A stretch of DNA of 64,000 nt from Streblospio benedicti (taxonomy: Eukaryota; Annelida; Polychaeta; Spionida; Spionidae), in the NCBI GenBank assembly GCA_019095985.1, contig CM032666.1, positions 2,715,548 to 2,779,547 of the forward strand, read 5' to 3'. The translations under genes were made by a program, and so were the position numbers. A model generated the notes under the pieces. The model was not told where the DNA came from, ran no database searches, and was given only the letters and a program-made list of their open reading frames with translations. Positions 11,719 to 26,700 of this stretch are shown piece after piece (within the stretch, counting starts at the first letter, position 1; every line of letters starts with the position of its first letter).

Positions 11719-14700
11719 CTAAATGATAAAAAAGCACATTTACAGAAGTGGATTAACTAATGACTCATTTTAAAATGCTAATTTAAAGATAATGCTCAGC
11801 CAAAATCATAAATGTTCTGTAATCAATAGATGATGCCTTATCCATTGCAAGGGTGATGAAAATAATATTCATATTCTCCACATTTAATACTTATTTCACC
11901 TTAAAATATACCATGCCATCTTGTCTACTAAAACATAAGGTCAGGTGATATTGCATAATGATATTCACCAGACGTACTGTGGATTTGTAACGACAAATGT
12001 CATGTTTAACATGGGAGAGATAGGCGACTATTAATGTGCACCCTGCAAGTTACGTCTGACGAAAATCATTCGGTTGATATTTTGCGAATTCACATGTTTT
12101 GTTGGGTATATGCCAGCCTCTTATTGCGTGGTATTTAAATTGCTCTGCATACTTTAATACGCTGTTTAAATGAAAGCTACTTTCAGAATGCACAGAACAC
12201 ACCATAATGCTTCTCTAAAAGCATGCTTGTTCGGCCACTGAGCACAACTTTTAACAATCATTGAGCAGTCAATTTACTCCTACTTATCATACTAAATGCT
12301 TACATCAGCATACTGGAAAGAAAAATATCTTCCAGAATAACACCAATAAAGAACTAGATAGAGGTCCCCGCCCTCGAAATTTAGCAGCGAACGTTTATTC
12401 CCGCCCTCAGTTCCCTTAATTAAGACTGTCAATTTCTTAGAATTATATGTAGAGGATATTTTCAATAACGTGAAATAAACTTCATCAGCCATAACCAAAT
12501 TTCTAGACAAATAAATCCATAATCCTACTGGTCTACGTTCACCACTAGAAAAGTAATTTAATTATACAAAGTAGAACAGAATCCTATAGCCCAGAATCTA
12601 GACTACCACAAGAAATAAAAACAAAATACTAAGGGAGGAGTATGTATGTTTATCCATCAAGATATAAACTATGAAATGCTAGAAACAAAAGCAAAAGATA
12701 TTGAGTGCATTGGCATCAAAATCCCAAATATGAATATGACAATAATCAATGTTTAAAAGCAGCCTAAACTATCAATTGTTCGGTGAAGGTAACTTCATCA
12801 GCCATAACCAAATTTCTAGACAAATAAATCCATAATTCTACTGGTCTACGTTCACCACTAGAAAAATACAATTTAATTATACAAAGTAGAACAGAATCCT
12901 ATAGCCCAGAATCCAGACTACCACAAGAAATAAAAAAAAATACCAAGGGAGGAGTATGTATGTTTATCTATTAAGATATAAACTATGAAATGCTAGAACC
13001 AAAAGCAAAAGATATTGAGTGCATTGGCATCAAAATCCCGAAAATGAATATGACAATAATCAATGTTTACAAGGCGCCTAAACTATCAATTGTTCACTTT
13101 ATTACACATGATATCACTTTTAGAAAGCATGTAGACAGACAGAACAATTGTCCTAGGCGATTTCAACATTGATATATTGAAAACCAACATTCCTTTGAAT
13201 ACAACATAGTTAAAAGATGTATTTAGATGTATTTAGTGCATTTGAGCAAGCAATCAAAGAAAGCACCACTGACGGTTTCACTTTGATCGATCATATACAC
13301 AAAAAACATTGATGTGAAATCTAGTGGTGTCATCGCAATTTATTATAGTTACCACAACATGGCATATATAACCATCTAAGATTGATTAATAAGAGATTTT
13401 GATGCCAATGCACTAGTTAATCATATGTTAGACTTGTATTATAACTAATGTGCTGACAGCAAGTTTGTGTGTAGCTACTCTGTTGTACGCTTTAACAGTC
13501 GCACAACTCAGATTTTCAGCAAAAGGCTTTCATTGTGGCCTTATTAAAAATAAATAAAGTGTGATATGACAAACGAGAACTGAAAGAGCATAAACAACAC
13601 ATTACGATGTAAATTGTGAGGCAAATATGAAGTAAATTACTATTATTTGATTATCTATTAGGAGAACAATTATTTACGCATCTAACAGCCATTACGACGA
13701 CACTTATGTTATGACCCAAAATACTCAGATTTCTAGGATATTCACCCTAACCAATTATATATCATTCGAATGGGGAAAGTCTGTGCTGTCATATGGAGAC
13801 AAGTAAATTTTGATTTTTTAATGACGTCATTAGCAAATAAAGCTAAAGAAATCCTGGAGAACAGCCGTGATAACAAGGAATTTGTGTGCAGAATACATAA
13901 TCGAGTCTTTTTTTATCGCTGCTAAACATTTAGTCTCTATCGTTAATAAGGTTTTTATTTGATGTTGCGAAATGGTGTGCGTTTGATATAGGCTAAAATC
14001 CTGCGCACGTCTCTTGCTAACAGCGGCTCATCACCGATTAGCTGACCTATATATCCTCATGGAATTTTAACCAATGAGCTAATTGCATATAGCGGGTAGG
14101 TAGAAGTCTTGCCAAAGCGAAATATTTTTGTAAAAAGTTCTTGACAAATAAATCCATAATCCTACTGGACACAGTAAATCAACCATTTTCAAAATTGCCC
14201 CAGGCGTATTTGTTTGCTTCTGTGGAGTCTTTTTTTAATACACTTCTGTATCAAAATAGTCATGCTCCATCTTATCTGTCTCGTTTCATCGCCATTTTGT
14301 GCACTTATTTGATTCGCCTGTCATGTCGATTAAGGTTCAAAAATCGTTCGCAATATAAAAAATGTTAAAACATGGATTGGTACACATATATTCACATTTC
14401 TTGCAAAATATAAAAAAATATAATTAAATCACTAATCTTGCCTGAAATTAGAAAAACCACCAGACACTCTTAGTTAATGTTAGACATGTATTATAACTAA
14501 TGTGCTGACTGCAAGTTTATGCGTAGCTACTCTGTCATATGTTTTGACAGCTTCGGACACCTCATAGAGTTTGAGCATACCGACCCCGGATATGATTGCC
14601 ATTTTCTAAATCTTACTATTCCTACCCAAAAAGATGGTCGTCCTACTTTTTGTTGAAAAAATCAATGACAAATTTGTCGATTTTTAATTCGCACCATTTT

Positions 14701-17700
14701 ATTTCACCTATTACCTAACGCACAGTGTTTAAAGTCGTGAAATGATTCTTATTGGACATTTTAAAAACAAAGAACTATTTTAAGTCTTTCAAGTACTTAA
14801 TTTTGCTGTAATTTAGACCTAATGCTCAAACTATGGGCAGTTTACGACGTAATCAAGATTCTCATGTAATTGTGTTCATAAATATTAGAAATATATGAAA
14901 TATTTTACCAGATTATCAAAACATAATCACTGTTCTATCATTTCACGATACTAGGAGTAGCAGCTTCGTTAAATAAGTACTATAGTTTCTGATTTTTATT
15001 TTGGTGACCTTTCCAACTGTTAACATTCGACGTTTAAAACATTGCTCAAAATATGGGCAGGTCACGAGCTGCCATTGTGAATGTAAAACGCCTCCCCGAT
15101 TGCAAACACCACCTAACAGTTCGCCTGAATTATAGTTACTAATGTTCATGAGCAAAATTTCATTAAGTAAACATATAGCCAATTAATCTCTAGATTGCTA
15201 TCTGTTACTACGTTCCGTTATTACGTCAAACGTTCGTTCCCGTGGAGATATGTGCCCATAATTTGAACACTGCCCATAGTTTGAGCACTACGTCTACACA
15301 CTAGATTGCAGAAAAATGATTTAAAAATGGGGGGGGGGGAAGAGAGATCCCACTAGCCCCCCACACAAGAGGGGGTTGTTCCCCCTCTAGCAATCTACCC
15401 CCGAGGTGCCTATGGCACCACATTTGTGGTACGTATGGCACCGCATATTCGGCACCTATGGCACCGCATATTCGGCGCCTGCATTTGCGGCGCCTATGGT
15501 GCCGCATATTCGACTCCGCCAAGGTGATTAAATTTCAGAATTTCATTATTAGACAATGCTTTGGAAGAGCACATGCAATGTGCAAAAACAAGATTACCTC
15601 GAAAAAATCTGGCTTGTAAAATAAACCCCATAATCGAACAAGTACAATTTATCAGTCATTATCAAACACTAACACGTACAAATAACGATGTAATTTAAGA
15701 AAAATGTAAAATTAACTTATCAGAATTTGTAACATCCGCCATAGCGAAGTGTATTTCGTCATCGCAACCCGCTTACACGGGAATTGATGACGTATTACCC
15801 ATAGAATCAATAATTACCCTTTATCCCACGCCGTTATGACACAACGTAATATGTCAACACCAACCACAGCACAATGTGATCAAGAGTATCCATAGCAGAC
15901 GGGTGTCATAGCGATAATAAAGAGACTTATTATTACTGGAGTTTCGATGGATTTCTTTCAATATGTAGAATATTATTGGCTCAAAGTGTGAAAATAAGAA
16001 TCTGCATCACGACTTTGACTACTAACAACTTTTAGGTGCAACCGGCTGGTGCAGATAGCAATATATTTTGATTTTTTGATCTGGAAGTTACTATCTTGCT
16101 GGTTCTTCTGATGTCCAGGTAAAACACAATACATTGCTTTATTATGAGTGAAAATTAAGCGTTCGATGGGGAGCATCTTATGCTCAAATTCTCAAATTCA
16201 AGTTCTATTTATAGATTTGGCCACAAACTATTGCAGAATAAAATACATATATCACAACAAATACATTACTATATTTATTTCTTAGTGATGATAAAGATTA
16301 ATTGTTGTAAAATAAAAGAACTGCCAAATTTCTGGAGCTGAAGTGTAATTCAATACGATTTCCACCCAAAAACAAAAATTCCTTCCAATAGAAACATATA
16401 TAAACTTACTTTGAAGCAACCTCTATACCCCCCCCCCCCACCTCACTAATACAATCATTTAGCACGAACAAAGTTCATTGCAAAGTAATTATCCTGCAGA
16501 ATGCCAAGTTGACACCACTTACATTACTTGGGAAATGGAGAAAAAGATGGTGTCTTATATACAAGACTTTTTTATCACTTTATATGAATTCTAACACGAA
16601 GAACAGTTTCAAGGAAATAAGACAAAAAGGTTGCGGAGCCATTACCTCACACAAGATGGTATATACAAGACTTTTATTTCATTTTATATGAATTCTAACA
16701 CGACGAACAGTTTCAAGGAAATAGAGAAAAAGGTTGCGGTGCCATTACCTCGCACAAGATGGCAGTTTGGCCGCACTTGTAGACTGATCCATGCGCGAGC
16801 CGCCTCTGACGGCGTGACGAGCTCCACACCATACTGCGGCTGGTATTCCACTTTCGGTTGCAAGTGAATGAACTGGTCCTAAAATATAAAGCATCAATCT
16901 TTGCACACTTCTAAACATGTATTTTGAATAGATAGGAAAAGATGTTAAATTTCTTTCTTTTTAATTTTTTTCAATTTTGTATGATAATATACTAGTAGTT
17001 ACGTCCATAACACTGATGCTGATGCTTGAATACATGTGATCTAAATCATGAGAAATAATCATAAAATATTCATATTTTCGTTGATGTTCTTTTCTGCAAG
17101 TACACAGTGTTTTATAATCATAAAATATTTTTCTTTTAATAGACAACAAAAATTGTACTATCAAAACTAAACAGCCGTAGTGCACCACCATATGTTTTAA
17201 ACACATTAAAAAAACAAAAATACATAAAAATATTCTTACTTGCAAACTAACACTAAACAAACCAACTTACAGATTAAACTCTTACAAACCTTCTTCTTTT
17301 TCGAATCTCTCAAAACGCCATGCGTCCCCGTGCGCACTAACATTTTGAACTCTCCCAACTCCCACAAATCGTAAGCGACATTTTTGCCCATGATCGGCTG
17401 CACATAGTCGTCTGCCTTCTCCACAGACTCCCAGCTACTGTCCTTTCCATCTCCACTCTGATCACAGACCTCAGCCTTTCCGTGCTTCTTCTTTTCCATG
17501 GCATCAACAAAAAAGTCTGTATTAAAGTCTCCACCCATCGGGTTGGCGATTGCCGAGTTTTGTATCGTGGGATCCACTGGTGCTCTGGCCATGAGGTGAG
17601 GAGGCCCTGGCATTGGATGTTGGAGTACTTGTTGACCAGCAGGATGAAGATGATGTGGTGGCCCATGAAGTGGCTTTATTCCAGGCACAGGTACAATCAT

Positions 17701-20700
17701 CGGCTTTGAAGACTCACTGCTTGCAGATTGCAAATGGTCTTTTGATTTTACTTGAGTGAATGCTCCCGATTTTCCATCGCCAATGTCATTTGGACCTTAA
17801 AGTATACATCACCTTATCATTGATGCCATTACAAGTTAATCACACCGTCTCTTTATGAAGGTTTGGGCCAGTAAAATTGATCTTTTGATAAAGATGGTCT
17901 CTATTGTACTTTATACTGTATCTATATTCTTAAATGGAAAGAATAGGTGCATCATGTATCTCCCAGTAACAAATGCATCTTTCCTTTGACAGATAGCAGA
18001 AATACATGTAATACAGTAGAAATGTGTTATCTCAAAGCTGTAAGAACCATTAATTGCTGAAGATAGTCAATGTTTGAGGTAACCAAATAACAGATGTGCA
18101 CAATATAAACGAAGACAAATGAACTAACAACAATTCAAGAAAAAGAATATAGAGATAACGAGGTTCTACTACATAAGAAGAGCCTTACGAACCTTCGGGT
18201 CCTACTTGATCCTCGGCAAGCGGAGTGGGCACTCCCCACTGGTAGTACGGCGTTGGGTGAGACAGCAACTCCTCCTGCTCTCTAAACACTTGATCCAAGT
18301 TGAACGATGTCATTGGTGGCGCTAAAATAAAATAGTTAACAATTCATTGGAAATGACATTGCTGATTGCTTATTTACCATACCACAAATTCTTTATATAA
18401 AAGCTATTAGATACAGGATGATAAAATGATAAAGTTGATGCATTCTAGGTGATGCAAATAGCAATAAAGATATGTAACAAAGCATACCGGAAGTTATAGC
18501 AGTAGAGTTCCCTACTTCCTCAGCTACTTTTATACTTTTGAAGTGTCGTTTCTCTTCAGATTTACTTGAGTCGTTGCTAGAGTTCTCATGAGTGACAGGT
18601 GATTTGACAATTGACGGACTGCACAAATTTTGATTTTGTGGGGTTTCTTCTAGTTCTGCTTTAGTTTTTTGACTTTGCAGAGTTTCTTCTATTTCAGCCT
18701 TTGTTTTTACTCTTGCTACTCGCTTTTTGCTATTGTGTAATAGTTCCTTCTCTGGCGACGAGTCTTCCTCTCTTATGTCTGAACCAGGTTGCTTGGAACT
18801 TCCATCAATGTAAACAGAATTCGATTTCTTGATGCCCTTTTTGATAACTGCCATACGATTTGAGAACACAGCAGAACTGGCTGACGGTGCTTTCTTTGCA
18901 ACTTTTTTAGTTTCTTTAGCTTTCTCCTCTGCTTTTAAGTCGTCCAATGGCGTCCAAACGTAAGTGAGTGTGTTTTCTGCTTGACCAGCACTTTCCGCAT
19001 TTGAATTATCACCAGCGTCATTTTTCATGCCCAAATCATTATTTGCCATGTTGTCTTCCTCTTCATCATCACTTATAAGGTTCTTGGCTATAAAAATGTT
19101 AACACAAGATTAGGTTAAAGGTTATGGTCAGTGGCCGAACAAGTATGCTTGTACAGAAACAATATGATGTGTTCTGTGCATTCTGAAAGTTTTTTTCATT
19201 TAAACAGCATATTAGAATATCTAGAGCAATTTAAATTCACACCATAAACAACCAGCTAGAAACCCATCAAAACAATGTAGGGCGAGAAATGTAAAACGAA
19301 TAATTTTCGTCAGACGTAACTTGCACGGTGCATGTAAGAAGCCTATATCCCGTATGTTAAATGTGACGTCGGTCATTGGAAATCCACGGTACGTCTGGCG
19401 AAAATCATTCGATTATGCAATATCACGTGACCTTGTGTTTTAGCTGACAATATTTAATGGTACTGTTATAGATGTGCAATAAACACTAAACGTGAAAAAT
19501 GTGAAACTTACTTTCCTTATGCTTTCAATGGAAAAGACTCGTTTATTGGTCCTGGATTTTACAAAACTCTTATATTTTTGACTGAGCATATCTTTAACAA
19601 GTAGTCATCGGGAACGCCAAAAATCTCCCCTTCCCCGATCAGGCCCTTTTAGGTCAATCAATTTTAAAATTAGTAATTCAAATTCATTGTACATACATGG
19701 ATAAAGAATATCGTAGAGACAATATATCTAATCAGAATGAAAATAAAAACCCATCGCATTTAAACTTCCTCAAAAGTTGGCTAAAGTACACCAAAATCTA
19801 AATTCGTAATAATTTGTTTCTAAAAAACAAATCGTATTTTCATCAAAAGTAGGACAAAGTACACAAAATTCTAATCAGGTCTGGAGAGTACAAGGAAGCT
19901 AAATGTGAAATTTGGTGATAATAGGTTGAATACTTCTCCCTGTAGAGTGGTAACAAGGTATTAACACGTATCGCTCATAAGTTTGTCAAAAGTAGGTCAA
20001 AGTACACAAAAATCAATTCAGCTGTGGAGACTAGTATAGTGAACAAAATTGTAAAGTTTAATGGCCATAGGTGAAAAACATTTTCCAGTCCTGTGGTAAC
20101 AATTGTTTTATTCAATATTCCATAAATTTTTGAAAAGAAGGCCAAAGTACTCAAATATCAAATCACGTGAGGAGAGTGATATATAGTCATACAAAATGTA
20201 AAGTTTGGTGATGATAGGTCATAAAGTCCAGGAGACAGATAAACACAAATTCGTAATTTGTTTTTAAAACACATCGTAATTTCATCAAAAGTAGGCCATA
20301 GTACACCAAAATCTAATCAGCTCTGGAGAGTAGTACAATGAAGCTACATATGAAGTTTGGTGACCATAGCTCAAATACCTCTCCCTGTAGAGTGGTAACA
20401 AGGGTTATTACGTAAAGCTCATAAGTTCGTAAAAAGTAGGCCAAAGTGCACCAACGTCAATTCAACTTTGGAGACTAGTATAGTGAACTTAACTGTAAAG
20501 TTTAATGACCATAGGTGAAATACTTATCCCAGTGCAGTGGTAACAATAGTTTTATTTGAATATTTCATAAATTTTTCAAAATCCCCTACAAAGTCGCGTG
20601 GGAAACTTCTCTCCAAAGCCTCCAATTTCAAATAATAAATCGTTTTTTTTCCATGTCCCGAAAATGTGGCCAGATGGTACAATCATGAGGACCCGAATTG

Positions 20701-23700
20701 TACTGTATGCAAAACAATTGACACTATTGAACCATTTCTTTTTCCATTGTAAGCAGGTTAAAACTTTTTGGAAAAATTTTGTTTCATGGTGGAACAATAT
20801 TTTCAAATGCTCACTGAACTTGAATACTCCAGATGTTATCTTTGGTATTCCAAATTACAATAACGATGAAATGCTAAATAAATTAAATTTTTGCATTCTA
20901 TTTGCCAAACATTATATACGAAAATGTAGGAAAAACAATACTTTCTGTACACTAGATATTTACATTCATGGTTTAAAATGTAGATTAGAAGCGGAATGCT
21001 CAATTTTGGGATACGAACAATGTACTAAAAAATGGGGTGAACTAGAAAGTAATATTATGTCTCATGATTGTACCTGTTAGCCACCATCACTAGTGAACTG
21101 ACTAAACCACTGTGAATTATTTACATTTAATAATAATATACTTGCATGTGCACCTTGATGAATGTTATTGAAATTGTTACCATTTGTAATAAAAAATAAA
21201 TAAAAAATCAAAAGTAAGCCAAAGTACCCCAATATCAAATAACGAGAGGAGAGTGATATAGGCATATCAAATATCAAGTTTGGTGATGATAAGTCATAAA
21301 CTGTTCCCAGGAGACAGATAAACACAGTTACGTAATAATTTGTTTTTAAAAACACATCGTAACTTCATCAAAAGTAGGCCATAGTACACCAAAATCTAAT
21401 CAGCTCTGGAGAGTAGTACAAGGAAGCTAAATATGAAGTTTGGTGACCATAGGTCAAATACTTCTCCCTGTAGCATGGTAACAAACTTTATTGCGTAACG
21501 CTAGTAAGTTTGTCAAAAGTAGGACAAAGCACAAATAAAATATTTTAAGACATACTTTTTTCCTCAAACAAAACATTCAATTTGCAAAGCAATCGCTCAA
21601 ACAGTCTTTGCGGTATGAGCCTGTTTATTTCGGACGGACACGCATACATACGCGAACAGAAGCAAAGCAAGAAATCTCCTCCGGACTTCATCCTAGGGAG
21701 ATTTAATCCCTCCGGACTTCATCCGGGGAGATTTAATGATGGTGCTAAAACATCACTCTTCAGTGAAGACATTCATGTGACCTCATCTCAATAATTGTAA
21801 TACAGGATGTGCATATCTAACATGAACACCAAATGAATATGATTAATACCTTTGACCCGTAGCTTTTTTCTGTGATGAGGTGAAAGAATGAAATCATCGT
21901 CATCGTCTTCACTTGCCACATCTTCATTCTCTGAATAATCTTTATCACTTGTTTCAGTATTTTCACTAAAGAAAAGAAAAACAAAAATGTACATAACATA
22001 AAAAAGCAAGTGGGTGTCGTGATACTGTGAAAAAGAAACATGCAAAAATAGTGTGGATTTTAAGATCCATGTCATATATATTATATATCTTTTTGAAAAA
22101 GGTGAAAGTCGACCTCGCATAAATCTTCAAGGTGTTACAGACCTTTTCTTCTTCCTTCCTCTTTTGCGTGTAACAGGAACAGCAGGAGGTTCACTATAAA
22201 ACCAAAGCCATACACACTTTATTGCAAAATGTGGGCATGAGTCATAATTGGATGGCATTGTATAGTATGTACCGGTAATATATCAGCTCAAAAATAGCTT
22301 TTCATTACCAATACGTGATTGCAGAAATAATGACATTAGATTTTAACATATCTTCATGGTCTTGTGCATATCAATTGGCAAGACATCATTTCATTTAGTA
22401 GCTGAAGCAACTTCTACAGATAAATGCTTCTTACATGAGAAAAAGAATCACATTTTGGCGTAAATATCAAACAAACCAATACACAACAACTTACACATCA
22501 GGTGCAGCTGTGTTGCCTTTTGATGCCCGTCTCGTCGATGAACCAATTTCAGTTGCAAGATTCTCCACTTCTACAGCTGTAGCCGACCTTGTTCTTCTTG
22601 TCCTTGGTTTAGTAGGCTCATCATCCGTGACAGTATCATTACTCGTATCCTCAATGATTGCAACTTTTGCACCAGTAAGAACAATGCTTTCTACAGTATT
22701 CTTTTGCTTTGGTGGTCTACCACGTTTTCTCTTAGCCGGCACTTCAGGTTCTTTCACAGTCTCTACTTCAGTATTAATAGTATTTCTTCCGGTCCTTCTG
22801 AGCGCTGCAGTTTCGTCCGTGTCCATACTTATAATTGATTCAGTATCTTCATTTTGACTACTTAGTCTCCTAGATCTTCTGTTAGGTAAGTCTATGCTTT
22901 CAGTATTTACCGATTCACTATCTTCACTATGAGTATTCCGTCTGAGCGATCTTCTAGTAACAGGTACTTCTATAGTTTCCTCAGCTTTTGGTTCATTATC
23001 TTCATTTTGTGCACTACGTCTCAGACATCTTCGTGATGTAGGTTTCTCTTCAGCTTTAGCAATACTTGAACGTCGCCCTCTTGTTGATGGGCCCCTTTCT
23101 GGTGCATCATCTGATGATGTCGGGACACTTTGTTTTTCTATAATTTTGTCAGCTGCCTCTTCTGATCCAACTGCAGAGGACCTTGTCCTTCGGGTTACAG
23201 GTTTTCCATATGTTTTGACCTTCTCTTCTGATTTTTCAGCTGGTTGGGTTTTTGATCGTAATTGCATTACATTACCTTCATCTGCAGAGCCCATGTCAAT
23301 TATCAAGCTATCATCTTCACTGGAGTCTCCTATGCCATCCACTTGCATAAGCGTGCTACGATCTTCATTAAAATTAGAACTGCATTTTTGTACCTCATCA
23401 AATAAACCATCAAGTTGAGGAGCATTGCCTATGTTGTTTTCTGTTTCAAGGAAACTGCTTTTATCAGATATTTCTTCTGCATCTGCAACGCCCATATTTT
23501 GAAATATTTCGTCAGTACTAATGTTAAGGTCATTTTCAGACGGATTAATCGACTCTTCAGAATGTGCAGTTTTATACTCTGTAACTGCACATGTTGACGT
23601 TTCACATTCAGGCACATCATATTTAATATCTTCTGCAACTGGACTTGTTTCACAAACAACAGGTGATTTTGAATCTGGCTCTTCGATGTTTTTAGGGTTA

Positions 23701-26700
23701 CTTTGGTCACCCATTTCAATTTCACTAGTTTTTATATTGACATCATTGGATTCATTCTCAATTGGTTCATCACTTGTAACTTCTGGCTCACTAACAATCT
23801 TTGGAACATTCGTTTCAACAAAATCACTTTCTTTACTTGAGTCATTTGATTCGTTTTCATTCGTTTGAGCAAATGTTAGGTCCTGTGCAGCAGCAGTAGT
23901 TTCTGTTGTGGGAACAGGTTCTGTGGTGCTTGTGGACTTATTCAGGTCTTTTTTTGATTTCTCAAACATCTTCAATGAAAATGTTGATGAACTTGTGCCA
24001 AATGTTTCTAGTTCGTCTATACCACCTCCAAATAGATCATCTTCAACCACATCAGTGTTATTCACATCTTCCTAATAATGAAAACAAACAAACAAATAAC
24101 TACAATATTATATGCCTTATATATTGCTTAGATTGAAAGCAATCACGCATTATGAAGAGGAAACAAGAAATAATACATACTGTTTTTGTATCATCCGCTT
24201 CTTCTGAAGTATTTGTCCTGTTTATTCTCAAGGTGTTCATATGCTTGGGATGTTGGACTTTTGCTTTAAAAGCAAATTTATGAAACCAATCGTTTCTCTC
24301 TTTCACATTCACAGACTTTGGAACAAAAGGTTTATCAATGTAGACAACTTTGTGTGTTGTGGTAAAACTGCCGGCTGTAAGAGTAACAATGTAAATAATT
24401 ATGACATTAATGACAAGAAAACTATTCAAAAGTTAATCCTTACTAACAAAAATTAAATTTTACAAATGACCATGTATTTCTGTACTTCATATAATGTTTT
24501 AGATAATACACAGCAGCACTAATTAGAATCTATTTATTTGATAAAATGCCATATAATGATAAGAATCTTTTACAAAATAGGCATGTCATATAACAATACT
24601 GTACATACTTTTTGTTTCGTATTCCTTAATTGTAACAGGCACCTCCCACTGTTTAAAATATGGAGGATGATTGTCGATTAGACATTGCAGTCCAGATGAG
24701 GAAATTGCGATTGCAACATCATATTTCTTTGCTAAAGTTTCTACATTGGGATCTTCACTGATAACCTGTCAAAACAAAAAAGCAATTTGCTTTACATGCA
24801 AACTTTCACAGTAACACAATCAAATTACGTATGTAGCACATTTATACAACTAAAACACATTGTATAAATATAACACATATGTAAGTAATCCACTAGAACA
24901 CCTCCCTTTCAATTCTCCCTTTTTAATATATATATCATACATAAAGTGAACTTATCTTTTAGGGACACCAGATTCTGGACACTTTTTTCTTCTTCAAAGC
25001 ATGTCCAAATAAGACAGGTTCCACAGTACATTAGAAGTATGAAAATTATTGATAAGAAATATTACTTGTTTTTGAAGTTTCACTGTTTTTGACGACATTG
25101 GGGTAACAGGGAAAGCAAAGCGTATTTTCTCCTTAGAACATGGAAGACAAACTTTAGATTTTCCATCAATGTTGGGCAAAATCACTTTAGGTATGTCACC
25201 CTATAATAATGAATAACATCTTTATGTGCATGATAAACTATGAACAAAGACATTAATGCAAAAATTTAAAAATAAATAATATTTGCTTTCTTCTATAAAC
25301 ATAGATATTGATTAGCAATCATGAATGCATTTACAGCAAATATGGCTATAGAAAATTAGGTCTTAGAGTGTACATTTCTAATATTGAAAAATACTACCAT
25401 TTTCAGAAGTGTCTGTTGATGAACAAAAGGTATATCTTTAATAACTTTAGGTCGAATTAACGACACAGTGTCATGTTGAACATAATACTTTGGATATGAC
25501 TTCACTCTTTTACGCTGCTCTTCAAAATGATCCTACAGTCAACAACAAGTTATTTTCAAAAAGCATTTTACAATACAGTAAGCTTAACTGTGACTAGTTC
25601 ATGATAGGAGATATAAATTAAAAACAATTGATTTTTACTTTTTTTCCTCATTTAATTTACATATTGATGCTTCACACTTACTTCCATATATGCTCTAGCT
25701 TCTGGGTGAATAAAATTATAGTCATCAATGCATTTATCTGCAACAACGGTTCTTAAATAATGAAGAAACTGATTTTGTTCTAAATTAACTTTGCTGCACA
25801 AGTCCTGAAATTGAAAAGAACATGTCAGTGAGTGAAATACATAAAAATGTTATAATAAAAAAACAGATGAATTATCACAAACATTACAATATCTAACTAG
25901 ATAGTGGCCTCCACGCCCTCGAAATTTAGCAACGAACGTTTATTCCCGCCCTCAGTTCCCTTAATTAAGACTCAATTTCTTAGAATTATATGTAGAGGAC
26001 ATTTTCCATAAGGTGAAAAAAACTTCATCAGCCATAACCAAAATCCATAATCCTACTGATCTACGTTCACCATAGATCATATAATATTTATGACTCATAA
26101 GTAATATTTATCTTACGAAAATATAAGTAAGGGATGATGTATATTTTGTCACCCTTCCCGCAAATGGAACGATATTCCATTTCGAGCAAGTGGGGGTTTC
26201 AGTCAAGTTTTGGATACACCACTTTTTTGTGGGTCTAATATTTCATCACGCGTGCTAAAACTTTTCATACCAGAATTCTAATATTTTCTATTTAATTGTG
26301 GCATTAAAAGGATACAGAGCAGATATCACACATTCATTAATATTATGATTCCATCACATGATGTACATTCCCGATATATAATAAGTATTATCTTATGGCA
26401 TATATAAGTAATATTTGAATGAATATCGCGAAACACTATGTAGATATCTATCTTTGCCAAATAGTAGCTCTAGTCTAGATTGCAGAAAAATGCATCAAAT
26501 TTTCAAAAATTTTCGGGGGGAGATCCCCCTCTCCCCCACGCACGGGGTTAAATAATGATTTGTACCAGTGAATTCTGAATGGCAACATCATACTTATTTC
26601 AGCCTGTCATGGTTGGCATCAACATAGTCATTGACATATATCAAGCGACATATGTCGACTTTTATGACATATTTTTTTGGAAAAAGTCGTGACATTTTGA

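Noticed and set aside
22435-22857. 140-codon + strand ORF
   Set aside because: It is the reverse of the ICE2 central exon, which has homology and correct splice phases.
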